Source: Lunatimonas salinarum
Lineage (GTDB): Bacteria; Bacteroidota; Bacteroidia; Cytophagales; Cyclobacteriaceae
Length of the DNA: 64,000 nt
Assembly (NCBI RefSeq): GCF_017811155.1
Contig: NZ_JACVCV010000001.1
Location: forward strand, 372,001-436,000
Direction: 5' to 3'
The position numbers and the translations under genes are program-made. This document shows positions 44,919 to 54,021 of the stretch, piece after piece. The notes under the pieces were generated by a model. It worked only from the letters and a program-made list of their open reading frames with translations, did not search any database and had not been told where the DNA came from. Position 1 is the stretch's first letter, and every line of letters begins with the position of its first letter.

Positions 44919-45623
44919 TCAACAGCCTTGCCCATAATAGGCATCTTTACCGTGTTTCCGATCATAATGTTTTCTGACCAGGGAATCCTTTAGACGGGGC
45001 GCATTTGGGTTAATTTGCAGGGTCAAATAAGCCATTTTAGCGATTTCCTCCAATACCCTGCTATTGTATACTGCTTTAGCGGCATCCTTTCCCCAAGTAA
45101 ATGGGCCGTGATTTCCGATCAGCACCATTTCCACCTCTCGGTAGGAAAGCTTCTTTGATGCAAAACAATCCACTATTTGGCGGCCGGTATTGTGTTCGTA
45201 ATCGCCTGCAATCAGCTCGTCTGCCATAGGGGGGGCACAGGGAATATCGCTGGTATTGTGATCGGCGTGGGTGGTACCAAGTAAGGGAATATCCAGCTGG
45301 GATTGGGCCCAAGCGACCGAATAGGTGCTGTGCGTGTGGCAAATGCCTCCTATGTCCTCCCAATTTTTGTATAAAAAAGCATGGGTTTTCGTATCCGATG
45401 ACGGCCGCATAGCCCCAGCTACTATCCGGTTTTCAAAATCCACCACGACGATATCTTCTGGCTTCAACTTTTCGTAGGGAACGCCACTTGGTTTAATGGC
45501 AAAGACCCCTTTTTCTCTATCCACTGAACTGACATTTCCAAATGTGTAAACAACCAAATCCATTTTTGGCAGTTCCATATTGGCTTCGTAACATGCTTCC
45601 CTTAATTGCTTGTAAGATCCCAT
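44919..45623 (-). CDS. araD: L-ribulose-5-phosphate 4-epimerase
   Basis: A 234-residue class II aldolase-fold enzyme that converts L-ribulose 5-phosphate to D-xylulose 5-phosphate. 'GGICHTHSTYSVAWAQ' and 'GTTHADHNTSDIPCAPPM' contain the zinc-binding His residues, and 'VLIGNHGPFTWGK' is the usual AraD segment. It is divergent from the araR regulator gene across a 389-base region, a common arrangement for regulated arabinose genes. The kinase araB is 25 kb away on the other strand. Confidence 0.94.
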   Translation of the reverse strand: MGSYKQLREACYEANMELPKMDLVVYTFGNVSSVDREKGVFAIKPSGVPYEKLKPEDIVVVDFENRIVAGAMRPSSDTKTHAFLYKNWEDIGGICHTHSTYSVAWAQSQLDIPLLGTTHADHNTSDIPCAPPMADELIAGDYEHNTGRQIVDCFASKKLSYREVEMVLIGNHGPFTWGKDAAKAVYNSRVLEEIAKMAYLTLQINPNAPRLKDSLVRKHYDRKHGKDAYYGQGC

Positions 45624-46012
45624 ATTGAATATTTTTTATACTGTATCCCCTACCGCCTTCCCATGCCTGTGATATGGAGACAGCCCCAATACGCAAGGAA
45701 CAGTAGTCCAATTCCCAAATCTGTGGGTATATTACCCATAAAGCTGTAATTAGCACCAATCCTACTTGTTCCCCAATTACCGCCCATTCTCATTTAGTGT
45801 ATGCAATATCCAAAGTTATATTGCCAATTTCAGAATAGAAAGATGAATCTAACAAAGGTTGGCAAAGAAGGTAAAATAAATTTTCAACTTGTTTCCTTGG
45901 CATAATAGTTTAATTTTGGTTGCGATTTTCAAAAAAACAGTACGCCAAGCTATCATTGCGGCTATTAAACTAACCAATTCACCAATTATCCAAATCAATT
46001 TCAACCATTTAT
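45624..46012. other. araD-araR divergent control region
   Basis: A 389-base region without genes. It holds the araR promoter (45889-45918) and several TTGGCA/TTGCCAA elements: TTGCCAA at 45821-45827, its inverted partner TTGGCAA at 45859-45865, and a TTGGCA inside the promoter spacer (45897-45902). These could be AraR sites, but this is only a pattern. Confidence 0.45.
45889..45918 (+). promoter_or_regulatory. Putative sigma-A (Bacteroidota type) promoter of araR
   Basis: TTG at 45889-45891, a 19-base spacer, and TAATTTTG at 45911-45918, which fits TAnnTTTG exactly. It lies 94 bases upstream of the araR start. A TTGGCA element inside the spacer could let a repressor block it. Confidence 0.5.
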
Positions 46013-46762
46013 ATGATCAAATATTCAAATCAAACCCGCATGTTGGTATCGGTAGACTGCGTTGTAATTGGGTTTGACGGCGAAGACTACAAATTACTGC
46101 TTATCCAACGAGGATTCGAACCGGAAAAGGACAAATGGAGTCTAATGGGTGGATTTCTCCAGCCGGATGAATCCTTGGATGAAGCGGCACAACGAATTCT
46201 AACAACGCTCACGGGATTGAAGCATGTGTACATGGAGCAGCTGCACGCATTTAGCCAGCCACACCGAGACCCTGTGGAACGCGTCATTGGCGTGACCTAT
46301 TACGCATTGATAGACATCAAGCAATATGCCAAGCAGCTAAGCGACCATTACCAACCAAAGTGGTTTAAGATGAAATCACTGCCCAACCTGATTTTTGACC
46401 ACCAAGAGATGGTAGATCTATCCCTGAAACAACTTCGGTACAAGGCGGCAATGCACCCGATATTATTCCAACTTCTTCCGGATAAATTTACCCTACCACA
46501 GCTTCAAATTCTGTACGAGGGACTTTACGATATCAACATTGACAAGCGAAACTTCTCGCGAAAAGTGCTATCCACCGGTATTATCAGCAAAGAGGAGGAA
46601 AAAGACAAATCTAAATCGAAAAAGGGGGCCTACTATTATACCCTCAACAAGGAAAATTATCAAGCACAATTTCAGCGGGTGCTAAACTTCATTCCCAGAA
46701 ACGAAATACCACTAAGCGTGGAAACGGATCGGAAGGAGTCCGTGGCATTTATCGATAATTAG
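46013..46762 (+). CDS. araR: Nudix-type transcriptional regulator, probable AraR
   Basis: A 249-residue protein with an N-terminal Nudix fold (residues 10-135) and a C-terminal winged helix (about 155-235, 'PDKFTLPQLQILYEGLYDINIDKRNFSRKVL'). The Nudix box is degenerate: 'GGFLQPDESLDEAAQRILTTLTGL' keeps the first Gly and Glu but lacks the R-E-x-x-E-E catalytic acids, so it is likely a ligand sensor, not a hydrolase. This architecture is that of NrtR-type regulators, and in Bacteroidota one branch (AraR) controls L-arabinose use. The divergent araD neighbour favours that branch. Confidence 0.85.
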   Translation: MIKYSNQTRMLVSVDCVVIGFDGEDYKLLLIQRGFEPEKDKWSLMGGFLQPDESLDEAAQRILTTLTGLKHVYMEQLHAFSQPHRDPVERVIGVTYYALIDIKQYAKQLSDHYQPKWFKMKSLPNLIFDHQEMVDLSLKQLRYKAAMHPILFQLLPDKFTLPQLQILYEGLYDINIDKRNFSRKVLSTGIISKEEEKDKSKSKKGAYYYTLNKENYQAQFQRVLNFIPRNEIPLSVETDRKESVAFIDN

Positions 46763-46931
46763 TCCTTACACGTAAACACGCCATCGCATTGACACTCGGT
46801 TTCCTCAAATGGATTCCTTCATGCGGTAGCGCATCAAACACAAACAGCCGGTATGCGATTAACTTGGGAAGAAATGCCATTTTTCTTTTTGGGCTAGAAC
46901 ACCTAACTTACTTCTTTATATTCAGTCAAGT

Positions 46932-47948
46932 ATGATACATTCTTCCCATTTATTCAAGCAACCTTACTGGATTGCCTGGTTGTTGGTGCTGACCAGTTGG
47001 GTTGGCATGGCAAAAGCCCAGGATTTCCCATCCACAGAGATCCAAAGCGATCACCTTCGGGTCAGCCTGTATCTTCCCGATGCCTCAAAAGGATATTATA
47101 AAGGCTCCCGATTTGATTGGTCTGGTGTCATCTCCCAACTTACTTTTCAGGGGCACACGTACTTCGGGCAGTGGTTTCAGCGGTATGACCCGTACCTGCA
47201 CGACGCGATTTTAGGGCCAGTGGAAGCTTTTGACCCGATCGGATACGAGGCGGCAAAGCCCGGTGAAGCGTTTCTTAAAATCGGCATTGGGTGGATACGG
47301 AAAATAGACGAACAGCCCTACCGCTTTACAGCTCCCTTTGAGATCACCGATCATGGAAAGTGGCGGGTCAAAAAAACTAAAACCAGTGTCACATTCCGGC
47401 AGAGCCTTTCGGAAAAAAACGGCTATGGCTACCAATATACCAAGACAGTGGAACTGGCAAAAGGTCAGCCGGAAATGAAGTTGGTGCACCGACTGGAAAA
47501 TACCGGCAAAAATCCCATCAAAACCCGCGTATACAATCACAATTTTTTTATGTTTGACAATCAGCCCATAGGCCCTGCTTACGAGGTCTCATTCCCTTTT
47601 CGGCCGACGCTGATTTCAAATACCCGGGGCATGGGCACAGTCACCGAAATTTCCGGCAATAAAGTGGTATTTAAGGAGGCTATCCCACCCGGAGAAAGCA
47701 TCTATTTTGTGTTGGGAGGCTACTCGGAAGAAGCTTCGGATTACGACATCACCCTAACCAACCGAAAGAGCGGCTATGGAGTACGAATCACCAATGATCA
47801 CCCCATCGTATTTTTGCCGCTTTGGGCCATTCACACGACCCTATGCCCAGAACCGTACATGGATGTACACGTAATGCCAGGCGAAAGCCAAACCTGGACC
47901 ACCACCTACTCATTCTTTTCTACCCATTCGTCACTACAACAGCCATGA
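46932..47948 (+). CDS. Exported protein of unknown function, beta-sandwich (mutarotase-like) type
   Basis: A 338-residue protein with a signal peptide ending near 'GMAKAQ' (about residue 30). The sequence is rich in beta strands with 'LRVSLYLPDASKGYYKGSRFDWSG', 'KLVHRLENTGKNPIKTRVYNHNFFMF' and 'CPEPYMDVHVMPGESQTWT', a layout like galactose mutarotase-type beta-sandwich proteins; that assignment is by eye. The 'YNHNFF' and final 'HTTLCPEPY' segments are the most conserved looking. Its stop overlaps the start of the next gene (ATGA), so both are probably made from one mRNA. Confidence 0.7.
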   Translation: MIHSSHLFKQPYWIAWLLVLTSWVGMAKAQDFPSTEIQSDHLRVSLYLPDASKGYYKGSRFDWSGVISQLTFQGHTYFGQWFQRYDPYLHDAILGPVEAFDPIGYEAAKPGEAFLKIGIGWIRKIDEQPYRFTAPFEITDHGKWRVKKTKTSVTFRQSLSEKNGYGYQYTKTVELAKGQPEMKLVHRLENTGKNPIKTRVYNHNFFMFDNQPIGPAYEVSFPFRPTLISNTRGMGTVTEISGNKVVFKEAIPPGESIYFVLGGYSEEASDYDITLTNRKSGYGVRITNDHPIVFLPLWAIHTTLCPEPYMDVHVMPGESQTWTTTYSFFSTHSSLQQP

Positions 47949-48871
47949 GCCAACCACTTTACCACACCATCTTGGGATCTACCGGAAATATCGGAAAAGC
48001 CCTGGCGATGGAACTCGCTAAAAATGCCCTCCCTCTCCGATTGGTCAGTAGAAACCCTTCGAAAGTCAACCCAAGCGATGAGGTGTTCACCGCCAATTTA
48101 TTGGACGCGGAAGCAACTGATCGCGCTGTAGCTGGTTCAGACGCGGCTTACTTAGTAGTGGGAATAACCTACAAAACCAACATTTGGGAAAAACAGTGGC
48201 CCGTCATCATGAGAAATGTCTTGGACGCTTGTATTGCCCACGGCACCAAGTTGGTTTTTTTTGACAACATGTACGCATATGACCCCGCACATGTAGGGAA
48301 ACTCACGGAGTCCAGTCCCATCAATCCGTCCAGTAGAAAAGGAATAGTTCGCGCCAAAATTGCCCAAGAGATGTTGGATGAAATCCGTTCGGGCAGACTC
48401 AAGGGAATGATCGTTCGCGCAGCCGATTTTTATGGGAAAGATGCCCGGTTTTGTATGTTGAACGAATCAGTCATCAACCGCATGAAAGCGGGGAAATCCG
48501 CGCAGTGGCTCTACCAAACCAATAAAAAGCACTCCTTCACCTATATCCCTGATGCTGCAAATGCCACCGCATTTCTAGCCCAACAGGATGCCGCCTACAA
48601 CCAAGTTTGGCACTTACCCACAGACCGCAGATATCCTTCAGCGGAAGATATTGCAGCTATTTTAAGTAGATATCTGGGCATGGAGGCAACCATTCGGCGT
48701 ATGCCACCCCTGTTGATGACACTCTTATCGCCCTTTATACCCATTCTCTCCGAAATAAAAGAACTGAGTTACCAGCTTGAAAACAACTATTGCTTTGACT
48801 CTTCCAAAATTGAAAAGGCCTATGGTTTGAAGCCAACCCCTATCGAAGAAGGCTTGAAGGCGTGCCTTTAG
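47945..48871 (+). CDS. NAD(P)-dependent epimerase/dehydratase-family protein
   Basis: A 308-residue extended SDR. The nucleotide-binding motif 'ILGSTGNIGKALAMEL' is at residues 9-24, followed by 'LVSRNPSKV' and 'FFDNMYAYDP'. The C-terminal half ('HSFTYIPDAANATAFLAQQDAAYNQVWHLPTDR') resembles NmrA/atypical SDR proteins. Cytoplasmic; substrate unknown. Start at 47945 overlaps the previous stop by four bases; the frame is open upstream to 47822, but this lies inside the other gene. Its stop shares bases with the stop of the K+ channel gene on the other strand. Confidence 0.82.
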   Translation: MSQPLYHTILGSTGNIGKALAMELAKNALPLRLVSRNPSKVNPSDEVFTANLLDAEATDRAVAGSDAAYLVVGITYKTNIWEKQWPVIMRNVLDACIAHGTKLVFFDNMYAYDPAHVGKLTESSPINPSSRKGIVRAKIAQEMLDEIRSGRLKGMIVRAADFYGKDARFCMLNESVINRMKAGKSAQWLYQTNKKHSFTYIPDAANATAFLAQQDAAYNQVWHLPTDRRYPSAEDIAAILSRYLGMEATIRRMPPLLMTLLSPFIPILSEIKELSYQLENNYCFDSSKIEKAYGLKPTPIEEGLKACL

Positions 48872-50559
48872 TTTGAACCGTACCGTTCAAAAAACTTCTT
48901 TTCGGCCTCTACCGTGCCTATCAGGATAATCTCGGCATCCTTTTGCAGTACCATATCGGGTGCTGGATTTACATGGGTGATGCCCTCCGCCTTCACGGCA
49001 ATAACAGTACAGCCGGTTTCCTTCCGTATACAGGATGCCGCTATGCTTCTTCCCTCCAACGACTCCGGAACGGCCACTTCGATGAGGTCCAATCCCTCGG
49101 CCACCATCAGAATGCCACTACGCTCCAACAGGTTAAAGATCGTGTTGGCGCCCATGGAGGCATAGGACATGACAAAATCGGAACCTGCCCTATGCATGAT
49201 TCCGATATTCCGCTCCAAATTTGACCGTGTGATCACCTGTACATCCGGGCGCAAAAGCCTGCAATAGATGGTCAGGTAAACGTTGACATCATCGTCATGG
49301 GATGTGATGATGACACAGTGGGTTTCGTCAATGCCGGCTTCCTTGAGCACTTCCAACTCGGCAGCATCTCCCAACACCACTCGCTCCTTTCCCCTCGCCC
49401 TCTCGGGATCCTTCTCGACAATTCGGTAATCCAGTCCCCTGGCAATCAGGTTACGACCCGTAGCACGCCCCACACGCCCTCCCCCTATGATCAAAACAGG
49501 CGCCGCCATCACGGCCTTCACGCAAAAGGTCTGATTGTACGATTCTATCTGTTGGGCTGTCCCTGCCAACACCAACACCGTACTGGAAGAAATCAACGTA
49601 TCTGGCTCCGCAGCCTGAAATTTACCCCGCTCCCATACACCCACCACACTCACGCCAATGTCTTGCCGAAGTCTCGTTTCTCTAAATTTAAGTCCAACCA
49701 AGCTCGACCCGGTCACCAGCGCTTCGGCAATCTTCAATTCGTCAAACTCGCCAATTAAGTGGGCGCCGGCATCGCCGCCATTGGCTCTCCTCGATAAAAA
49801 CAACCCCATTATTTCTCCCAGATGCAACACATGATTACAGCCGGCCAATTTGAGTATATCATCGGAGGCTGCGTAACTGCAGGTAGCGATGATCTGAACG
49901 TCTTTGCTAATACCCCTTACCGTAAATGCAACGTTGGTGTTTATGACATCTGATTCTGTGGTCGCTACCAATGCGGCCCTGCCTACCCTCGCCATCCGGT
50001 AGGTTTCCGGATCGCCCAAATCGCCCAGCATCACATGAACCCCGAGGTCCCGTAACCGCAACCCCTCCTGAATATCCGCTACCAATACCACATACTCGTA
50101 GTTAAACTGCTTGAGCTTCTTGATTAGCACTTCGGCTATGGGCCCGTATTTCGTCAGAATAACGTGACCGGAGATTCCCTCAGGCAGATCTCTAGGAACC
50201 TTCGCCAGCTCTTGGGCCTTCATCCAGGGAGAGTAAAAAAAATTGATAAAGGTAAACGGAAAGAGAATGAGGAGAAAAAGCATGCCAGATACCAAAACGA
50301 TCACCGAAAATAACCTGCCTGCATCTCCTTGGAAGGTGATATCACCAAATCCTAGCGTCGACATCACGGTGAGTGTCCAATAAAATCCGGTTACCAAAGA
50401 ATACGACTGACCTTCACGCTCCATCAAAAAGTGAAATAGCAGCGTGTAGACCAAAATGATTATTAGCAACAATAATAAAAACCGAAACAATAAAAGTAGG
50501 TTCTTTCGGTCCGGCTTATTCCGAAGAAAGATAAGTACCTGAGTGGTTAACATCTTCAT
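48868..50559 (-). CDS. Potassium channel-like protein with two TrkA-N/RCK units
   Basis: A 563-residue protein. Two hydrophobic helices (about residues 22-46 and 83-110) flank a pore loop with the selectivity sequence 'TLGFGD' (about 69-74). The cytoplasmic part has a first TrkA-N/TrkA-C pair (about 128-330) and a second (about 352-560); the second nucleotide-binding motif is intact ('LIIGGGRVGRATGRNL'), while the first is degenerate ('HVILTKYGPIAEVLI'). It is likely a ligand-gated K+ channel in the inner membrane. It stands alone; its stop overlaps the convergent gene's stop. Confidence 0.88.
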   Translation of the reverse strand: MKMLTTQVLIFLRNKPDRKNLLLLFRFLLLLLIIILVYTLLFHFLMEREGQSYSLVTGFYWTLTVMSTLGFGDITFQGDAGRLFSVIVLVSGMLFLLILFPFTFINFFYSPWMKAQELAKVPRDLPEGISGHVILTKYGPIAEVLIKKLKQFNYEYVVLVADIQEGLRLRDLGVHVMLGDLGDPETYRMARVGRAALVATTESDVINTNVAFTVRGISKDVQIIATCSYAASDDILKLAGCNHVLHLGEIMGLFLSRRANGGDAGAHLIGEFDELKIAEALVTGSSLVGLKFRETRLRQDIGVSVVGVWERGKFQAAEPDTLISSSTVLVLAGTAQQIESYNQTFCVKAVMAAPVLIIGGGRVGRATGRNLIARGLDYRIVEKDPERARGKERVVLGDAAELEVLKEAGIDETHCVIITSHDDDVNVYLTIYCRLLRPDVQVITRSNLERNIGIMHRAGSDFVMSYASMGANTIFNLLERSGILMVAEGLDLIEVAVPESLEGRSIAASCIRKETGCTVIAVKAEGITHVNPAPDMVLQKDAEIILIGTVEAEKKFFERYGSN

Positions 50560-50766
50560 CGCTCAAAAGTAACTAAATATGCCCTCTTGAAAAAGGGGGG
50601 CAACCGAAACGAAGCTATTTATTGAAGGGGCAAGTCACAAAAATCTGTTCCAAAAAAAACAACAGCTGGGTAGGAAGATTCCCATTTCACGAAGGAAACC
50701 AACTATAGGGCCTGCCAAAGGTAATCCATGATGGCAGTCATAAAATCCAATTTTTCAGAATTAGCC

Positions 50767-52824
50767 CTATTGCTCTCGTAGGAGTGCTACCCCATCGGTA
50801 CCGGCATGAGGAATAGAAAGTACCCACCGGTCACCGGCCACCTCCACCTCAACACGTAACTCGGATTCAGTGGTGTCTATTACCGAAGCCCTAGTAACTA
50901 CACCGGATCGCTCTGACGGGATCAATACCCAAACAAACTGTGAATTTTCCGAAATAGGCATTTGGTAAATTGAAGTAGTATTGGGACCATATACATTGTA
51001 TTCTGGACTATACCAACCCTGAATGACCGGATCCTCCTGACCTCGTACTTGGTCAATGCGCCATCCACTTGTTCCCACTGGTACAATAGTTAGATTACCC
51101 AATGAGTTATTGGTTTTGATCCTATTTCCATCGATCACGGGGTCACAGTCGGGGTGCCAATGCCACAGCGCTTCAATGGTTCGGGGTCTATCGGTGATCA
51201 CCCTATCCACTACCACCCAAAAGTGATCCCTGACGTACATCATCGACCTCGCGTGCGAGGCTTCTCCCTCCAAATCCAAAAAGCTATCAAATATGCCATA
51301 GGCGAAATCAAAGTCCTCGGTAATGACAACATCCTCTTCCGTTAGAGGCTTTTCGGCATGCGTAGGCCCTTTTCCCTGTCCCTTACCGTCAATTAACAGT
51401 AAATTGTGCCCTGCACTGCTGAGCGCATACGGTCTAAATTTTTCTGCCACTGCACCGGTATAGGCAAAACGACCAGCATCCACCAATAAGTCCCTTCCAT
51501 AGGCCGCAATCGATAGATGTAGCTTGTCGTTATGCTGATGTCCGCTGCCCCAAGGTCCCACGTCAAAAAAGGACCAATGGGCATGGGGGCCATATCCGTT
51601 TCTGGAAATCAACTGACCTGCCCAGGGGAAAAAGAACGATGGTCCCTCAGCAGGAATCGACCCGCGCAATCCATTGGTTGCGATATATTCCCAATCTGCC
51701 GCTTGGTATTTTTGGGCCCCTGCCAAAATCAACTCACGGTCACTTCCCCTATCCCCATCGTTATTGAGTATCCGATACCCATCGGGTCTCACAGCATGAG
51801 CGATGTATCGGTACATACTCTCTATGGTATTTTCAAAATATGCCGGGAGGGACCTGCCGGCCTTTTCACAAAGCTCTTTGAACAACTCAAAATTATGTAG
51901 GGACACGTTATGATAGTGAGATGCCAGTTCTGTCTGAACGCCATCCGGGTAAACCTGATTGCGCATGCTCTCTACCATGGCATCAATGGAATAATCCAGC
52001 CACGCCTGCGACTCTCTAAATTCGGGAAAATACGCTGCAATCGTAGACAAAGCGGAAATTTCCATGGTTAGCCAATTATTGCCCCCGTGAAAATTACGGT
52101 TATAGTGGGCATGATCAGGCAAGCTTCTCAGAATTAATAGGCGGGTAGCATCAGATAACTGCTCACTTCCACTCATGGCATAAAATAGGCGCGTCCAGAC
52201 CTTTGCCCTTGCAGCTACCTCCAGCCCTCTCCAGATCGATTCTGACCCTTTTACAGCGGGGTAAGGCAAACTTTTCAGAATGAAGTCTTTGAGAAAATCA
52301 TCTACAAATACCGCATACTTTACATTTCCGGTTTCAAAATACGCATTTACCACCTCGGCCAATTGACTGTGCCGATTGGAAAGCCAAGCCCACTCCCTAT
52401 CATTGTTTGGCCCTTTGTAATACCAATCCCTATGCCCATCGGAACCCAACGGAACCACGCCCCGTACGTTCTGAATAGTAAAGACATAGTTTAACACCGT
52501 GTCTGCTGCCGCCACGGATAATCCCGAAGATGGGGGGATTTCCCGAGCAAGTTCTTTGGCATTTTCCGATGTTCGGTAATGATGAAGCAGTGCCTCAGCA
52601 GCTGAAACCCAATCCTCCCGATTATAGGCCATTTTCACCTCTTCCAAACCAGGCAAATCCAGATCAATTGGCTCAAAGACCTCCATAACCAATTCCGGAT
52701 ATATTTTGTAAAGGTCCGAAACGGTTTGCATGTTCCTCCAAGGTTCCTGTCCATACGTATGGGTGGTCATTGCCAACAGCAAGGCGGTCATCAGCATCGC
52801 ATTCAAAAAGCGGTATTTTGTCAT
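50767..52824 (-). CDS. Heparinase II/III-family polysaccharide lyase
   Basis: A 685-residue exported protein (signal peptide 'NAMLMTALLLAMTTHTYGQ'). An alpha/alpha-toroid domain (about residues 60-370) has 'GNNWLTMEISALSTIAAYFPE' and 'ELASHYHNVSLHNFELF' with likely catalytic His/Tyr residues, and the C-terminal beta-sandwich begins with the heparinase II/III signature 'GHQHNDKLHLSIAAYGRDLLVDAG'. This type cleaves uronate-containing polysaccharides by beta-elimination. The products could feed the KDG pathway at the left end of the window, which is inference. A HEAT-like protein gene lies 15 bases upstream. Confidence 0.88.
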   Translation of the reverse strand: MTKYRFLNAMLMTALLLAMTTHTYGQEPWRNMQTVSDLYKIYPELVMEVFEPIDLDLPGLEEVKMAYNREDWVSAAEALLHHYRTSENAKELAREIPPSSGLSVAAADTVLNYVFTIQNVRGVVPLGSDGHRDWYYKGPNNDREWAWLSNRHSQLAEVVNAYFETGNVKYAVFVDDFLKDFILKSLPYPAVKGSESIWRGLEVAARAKVWTRLFYAMSGSEQLSDATRLLILRSLPDHAHYNRNFHGGNNWLTMEISALSTIAAYFPEFRESQAWLDYSIDAMVESMRNQVYPDGVQTELASHYHNVSLHNFELFKELCEKAGRSLPAYFENTIESMYRYIAHAVRPDGYRILNNDGDRGSDRELILAGAQKYQAADWEYIATNGLRGSIPAEGPSFFFPWAGQLISRNGYGPHAHWSFFDVGPWGSGHQHNDKLHLSIAAYGRDLLVDAGRFAYTGAVAEKFRPYALSSAGHNLLLIDGKGQGKGPTHAEKPLTEEDVVITEDFDFAYGIFDSFLDLEGEASHARSMMYVRDHFWVVVDRVITDRPRTIEALWHWHPDCDPVIDGNRIKTNNSLGNLTIVPVGTSGWRIDQVRGQEDPVIQGWYSPEYNVYGPNTTSIYQMPISENSQFVWVLIPSERSGVVTRASVIDTTESELRVEVEVAGDRWVLSIPHAGTDGVALLREQ

Positions 52825-52839
52825 GGATTTATTGCTTAT

Positions 52840-53376
52840 CTATTCGTCTTCAAGTAAATCTCTTATTTCATCAAGGATTTCCGCACCCTCGGACTTTTTT
52901 AACTCAAAGGATTCCTCCTTTGAGGCGTTGCTTAGAAAATGATTCCAATGCTTCTCTGCCTTCTTCAGGGTTCGTTGCGTGATATCAAACTCCACATAGT
53001 CTAGATAACCCTTAGCAAGCGTCGAAGCCTTGAAGTTCCCAAACAGAAATAGGCGGAAGATGTCGACAAAATATTCGCTGAGATCAAAATCCTCCAACAA
53101 AGAAACAAGCCCCCCGTTTTTGTCCCTATTCGCCGGACGATGAATAGTGGCAAATAATTCCCTCAGTACATCTCCCTTATTCTCCATCATAGAAAGCGCC
53201 TTGACCGCTAGATATGCATTGTCCATATCCTCTCCCCTGACTACTTCAAGGAGTCTTTCTTTCACTTCTTCTGTACCGATCTTAGCCAACTTCTGCCCAA
53301 AATACAGGGGTGTTTCGGTAGTTTTATTCAAAAAACGTTCGAATAACCCATCCAAATCCTCTTGATTATCTCTCAT
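52840..53376 (-). CDS. Hypothetical helical (HEAT-like) protein
   Basis: A 178-residue, almost all-helical, acidic protein. 'KERLLEVVRGEDMDNAYLAVKALSMMENKGDVLRELF' has the spacing of a HEAT/ARM helix pair, and the rest continues in the same style; a C-terminal acidic helix ends 'IRDLLEDE'. No catalytic motif and no signal peptide. It is directly upstream of the polysaccharide lyase gene (15 bases), so they may share an mRNA, though a cytoplasmic helical protein and an exported lyase have no clear joint function. Confidence 0.65.
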   Translation of the reverse strand: MRDNQEDLDGLFERFLNKTTETPLYFGQKLAKIGTEEVKERLLEVVRGEDMDNAYLAVKALSMMENKGDVLRELFATIHRPANRDKNGGLVSLLEDFDLSEYFVDIFRLFLFGNFKASTLAKGYLDYVEFDITQRTLKKAEKHWNHFLSNASKEESFELKKSEGAEILDEIRDLLEDE

Positions 53377-53524
53377 CCAATTTTTTCTTCTTAAAGCTGA
53401 TTAGTTCAATTCATTCTTGAGCCGTGTACAATGAAGCCATTCTTACCAATTGGCTAACAAAAATGATCGGCCCAACATGTTCTTCTATCATTTCGCAGCA
53501 ATCGCGGCGGAATTCCAACAAGAA

Positions 53525-53971
53525 TTAATTCGCAAAATAAAGATTCGCTTCCGCTTGCCTTCGCCTGACCAATCCCTGAAGCACCCGCCCTCCTGCTCTC
53601 GTCCACCTCAAAAATTCATCCCGAATAGTCGGATCATTCGGATTTGCGTTAACCTTTTTGAGCAGAGTCGACCTCTGCAAATTGCCCAAACCCAAATTAT
53701 ATGCGAAGGAGACCAATGCACCGAATTGATTTTCCGTCAGCGTTACGGTGATTAATCGACGAACTCCCTTCGCAAAATCATCAGCGATATTCTTAAAAAG
53801 CTCATCGGCCCTTTCTTTGGTGATCGAATCTCCCATTTTAACCGACTGCCCATTCTCATATTTGGTATTCCCCCAGCCAATCGTCGGAATTTTAGCGGGA
53901 CATAGGTAAGCATTGAGTCTGAGCCCCTCGAACTCGTGCATTAATGAAATACCCCTATCGTTCAAATTCAT
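53525..53971 (-). CDS. Phage-type lysozyme (GH24)
   Basis: A 148-residue GH24 endolysin-like protein. The catalytic triad spacing E-8-D-5-T is kept with Glu15 and Thr30, but the Asp position holds Cys24 ('EFEGLRLNAYLCPAKIPTIGWGNT', residues 13-36 shown as landmarks). The rest is typical ('LVSFAYNLGLGNLQRSTLL', 'LVRRRQAEANLYF'). It would cleave peptidoglycan. There is no signal peptide and no phage gene nearby, so it is an isolated, possibly domesticated, lysozyme. Confidence 0.87.
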   Translation of the reverse strand: MNLNDRGISLMHEFEGLRLNAYLCPAKIPTIGWGNTKYENGQSVKMGDSITKERADELFKNIADDFAKGVRRLITVTLTENQFGALVSFAYNLGLGNLQRSTLLKKVNANPNDPTIRDEFLRWTRAGGRVLQGLVRRRQAEANLYFAN

Positions 53972-54021
53972 CGTAATTACCGTTTTCAGTAAAAGGAAGG
54001 TTAAATTTAATCCGGTTTAAA

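Noticed and set aside
45517-45759. 80-residue minus-strand frame in the araD-araR region
   Set aside because: Partly a shadow of araD; composition is not protein-like and it would occupy the control region.
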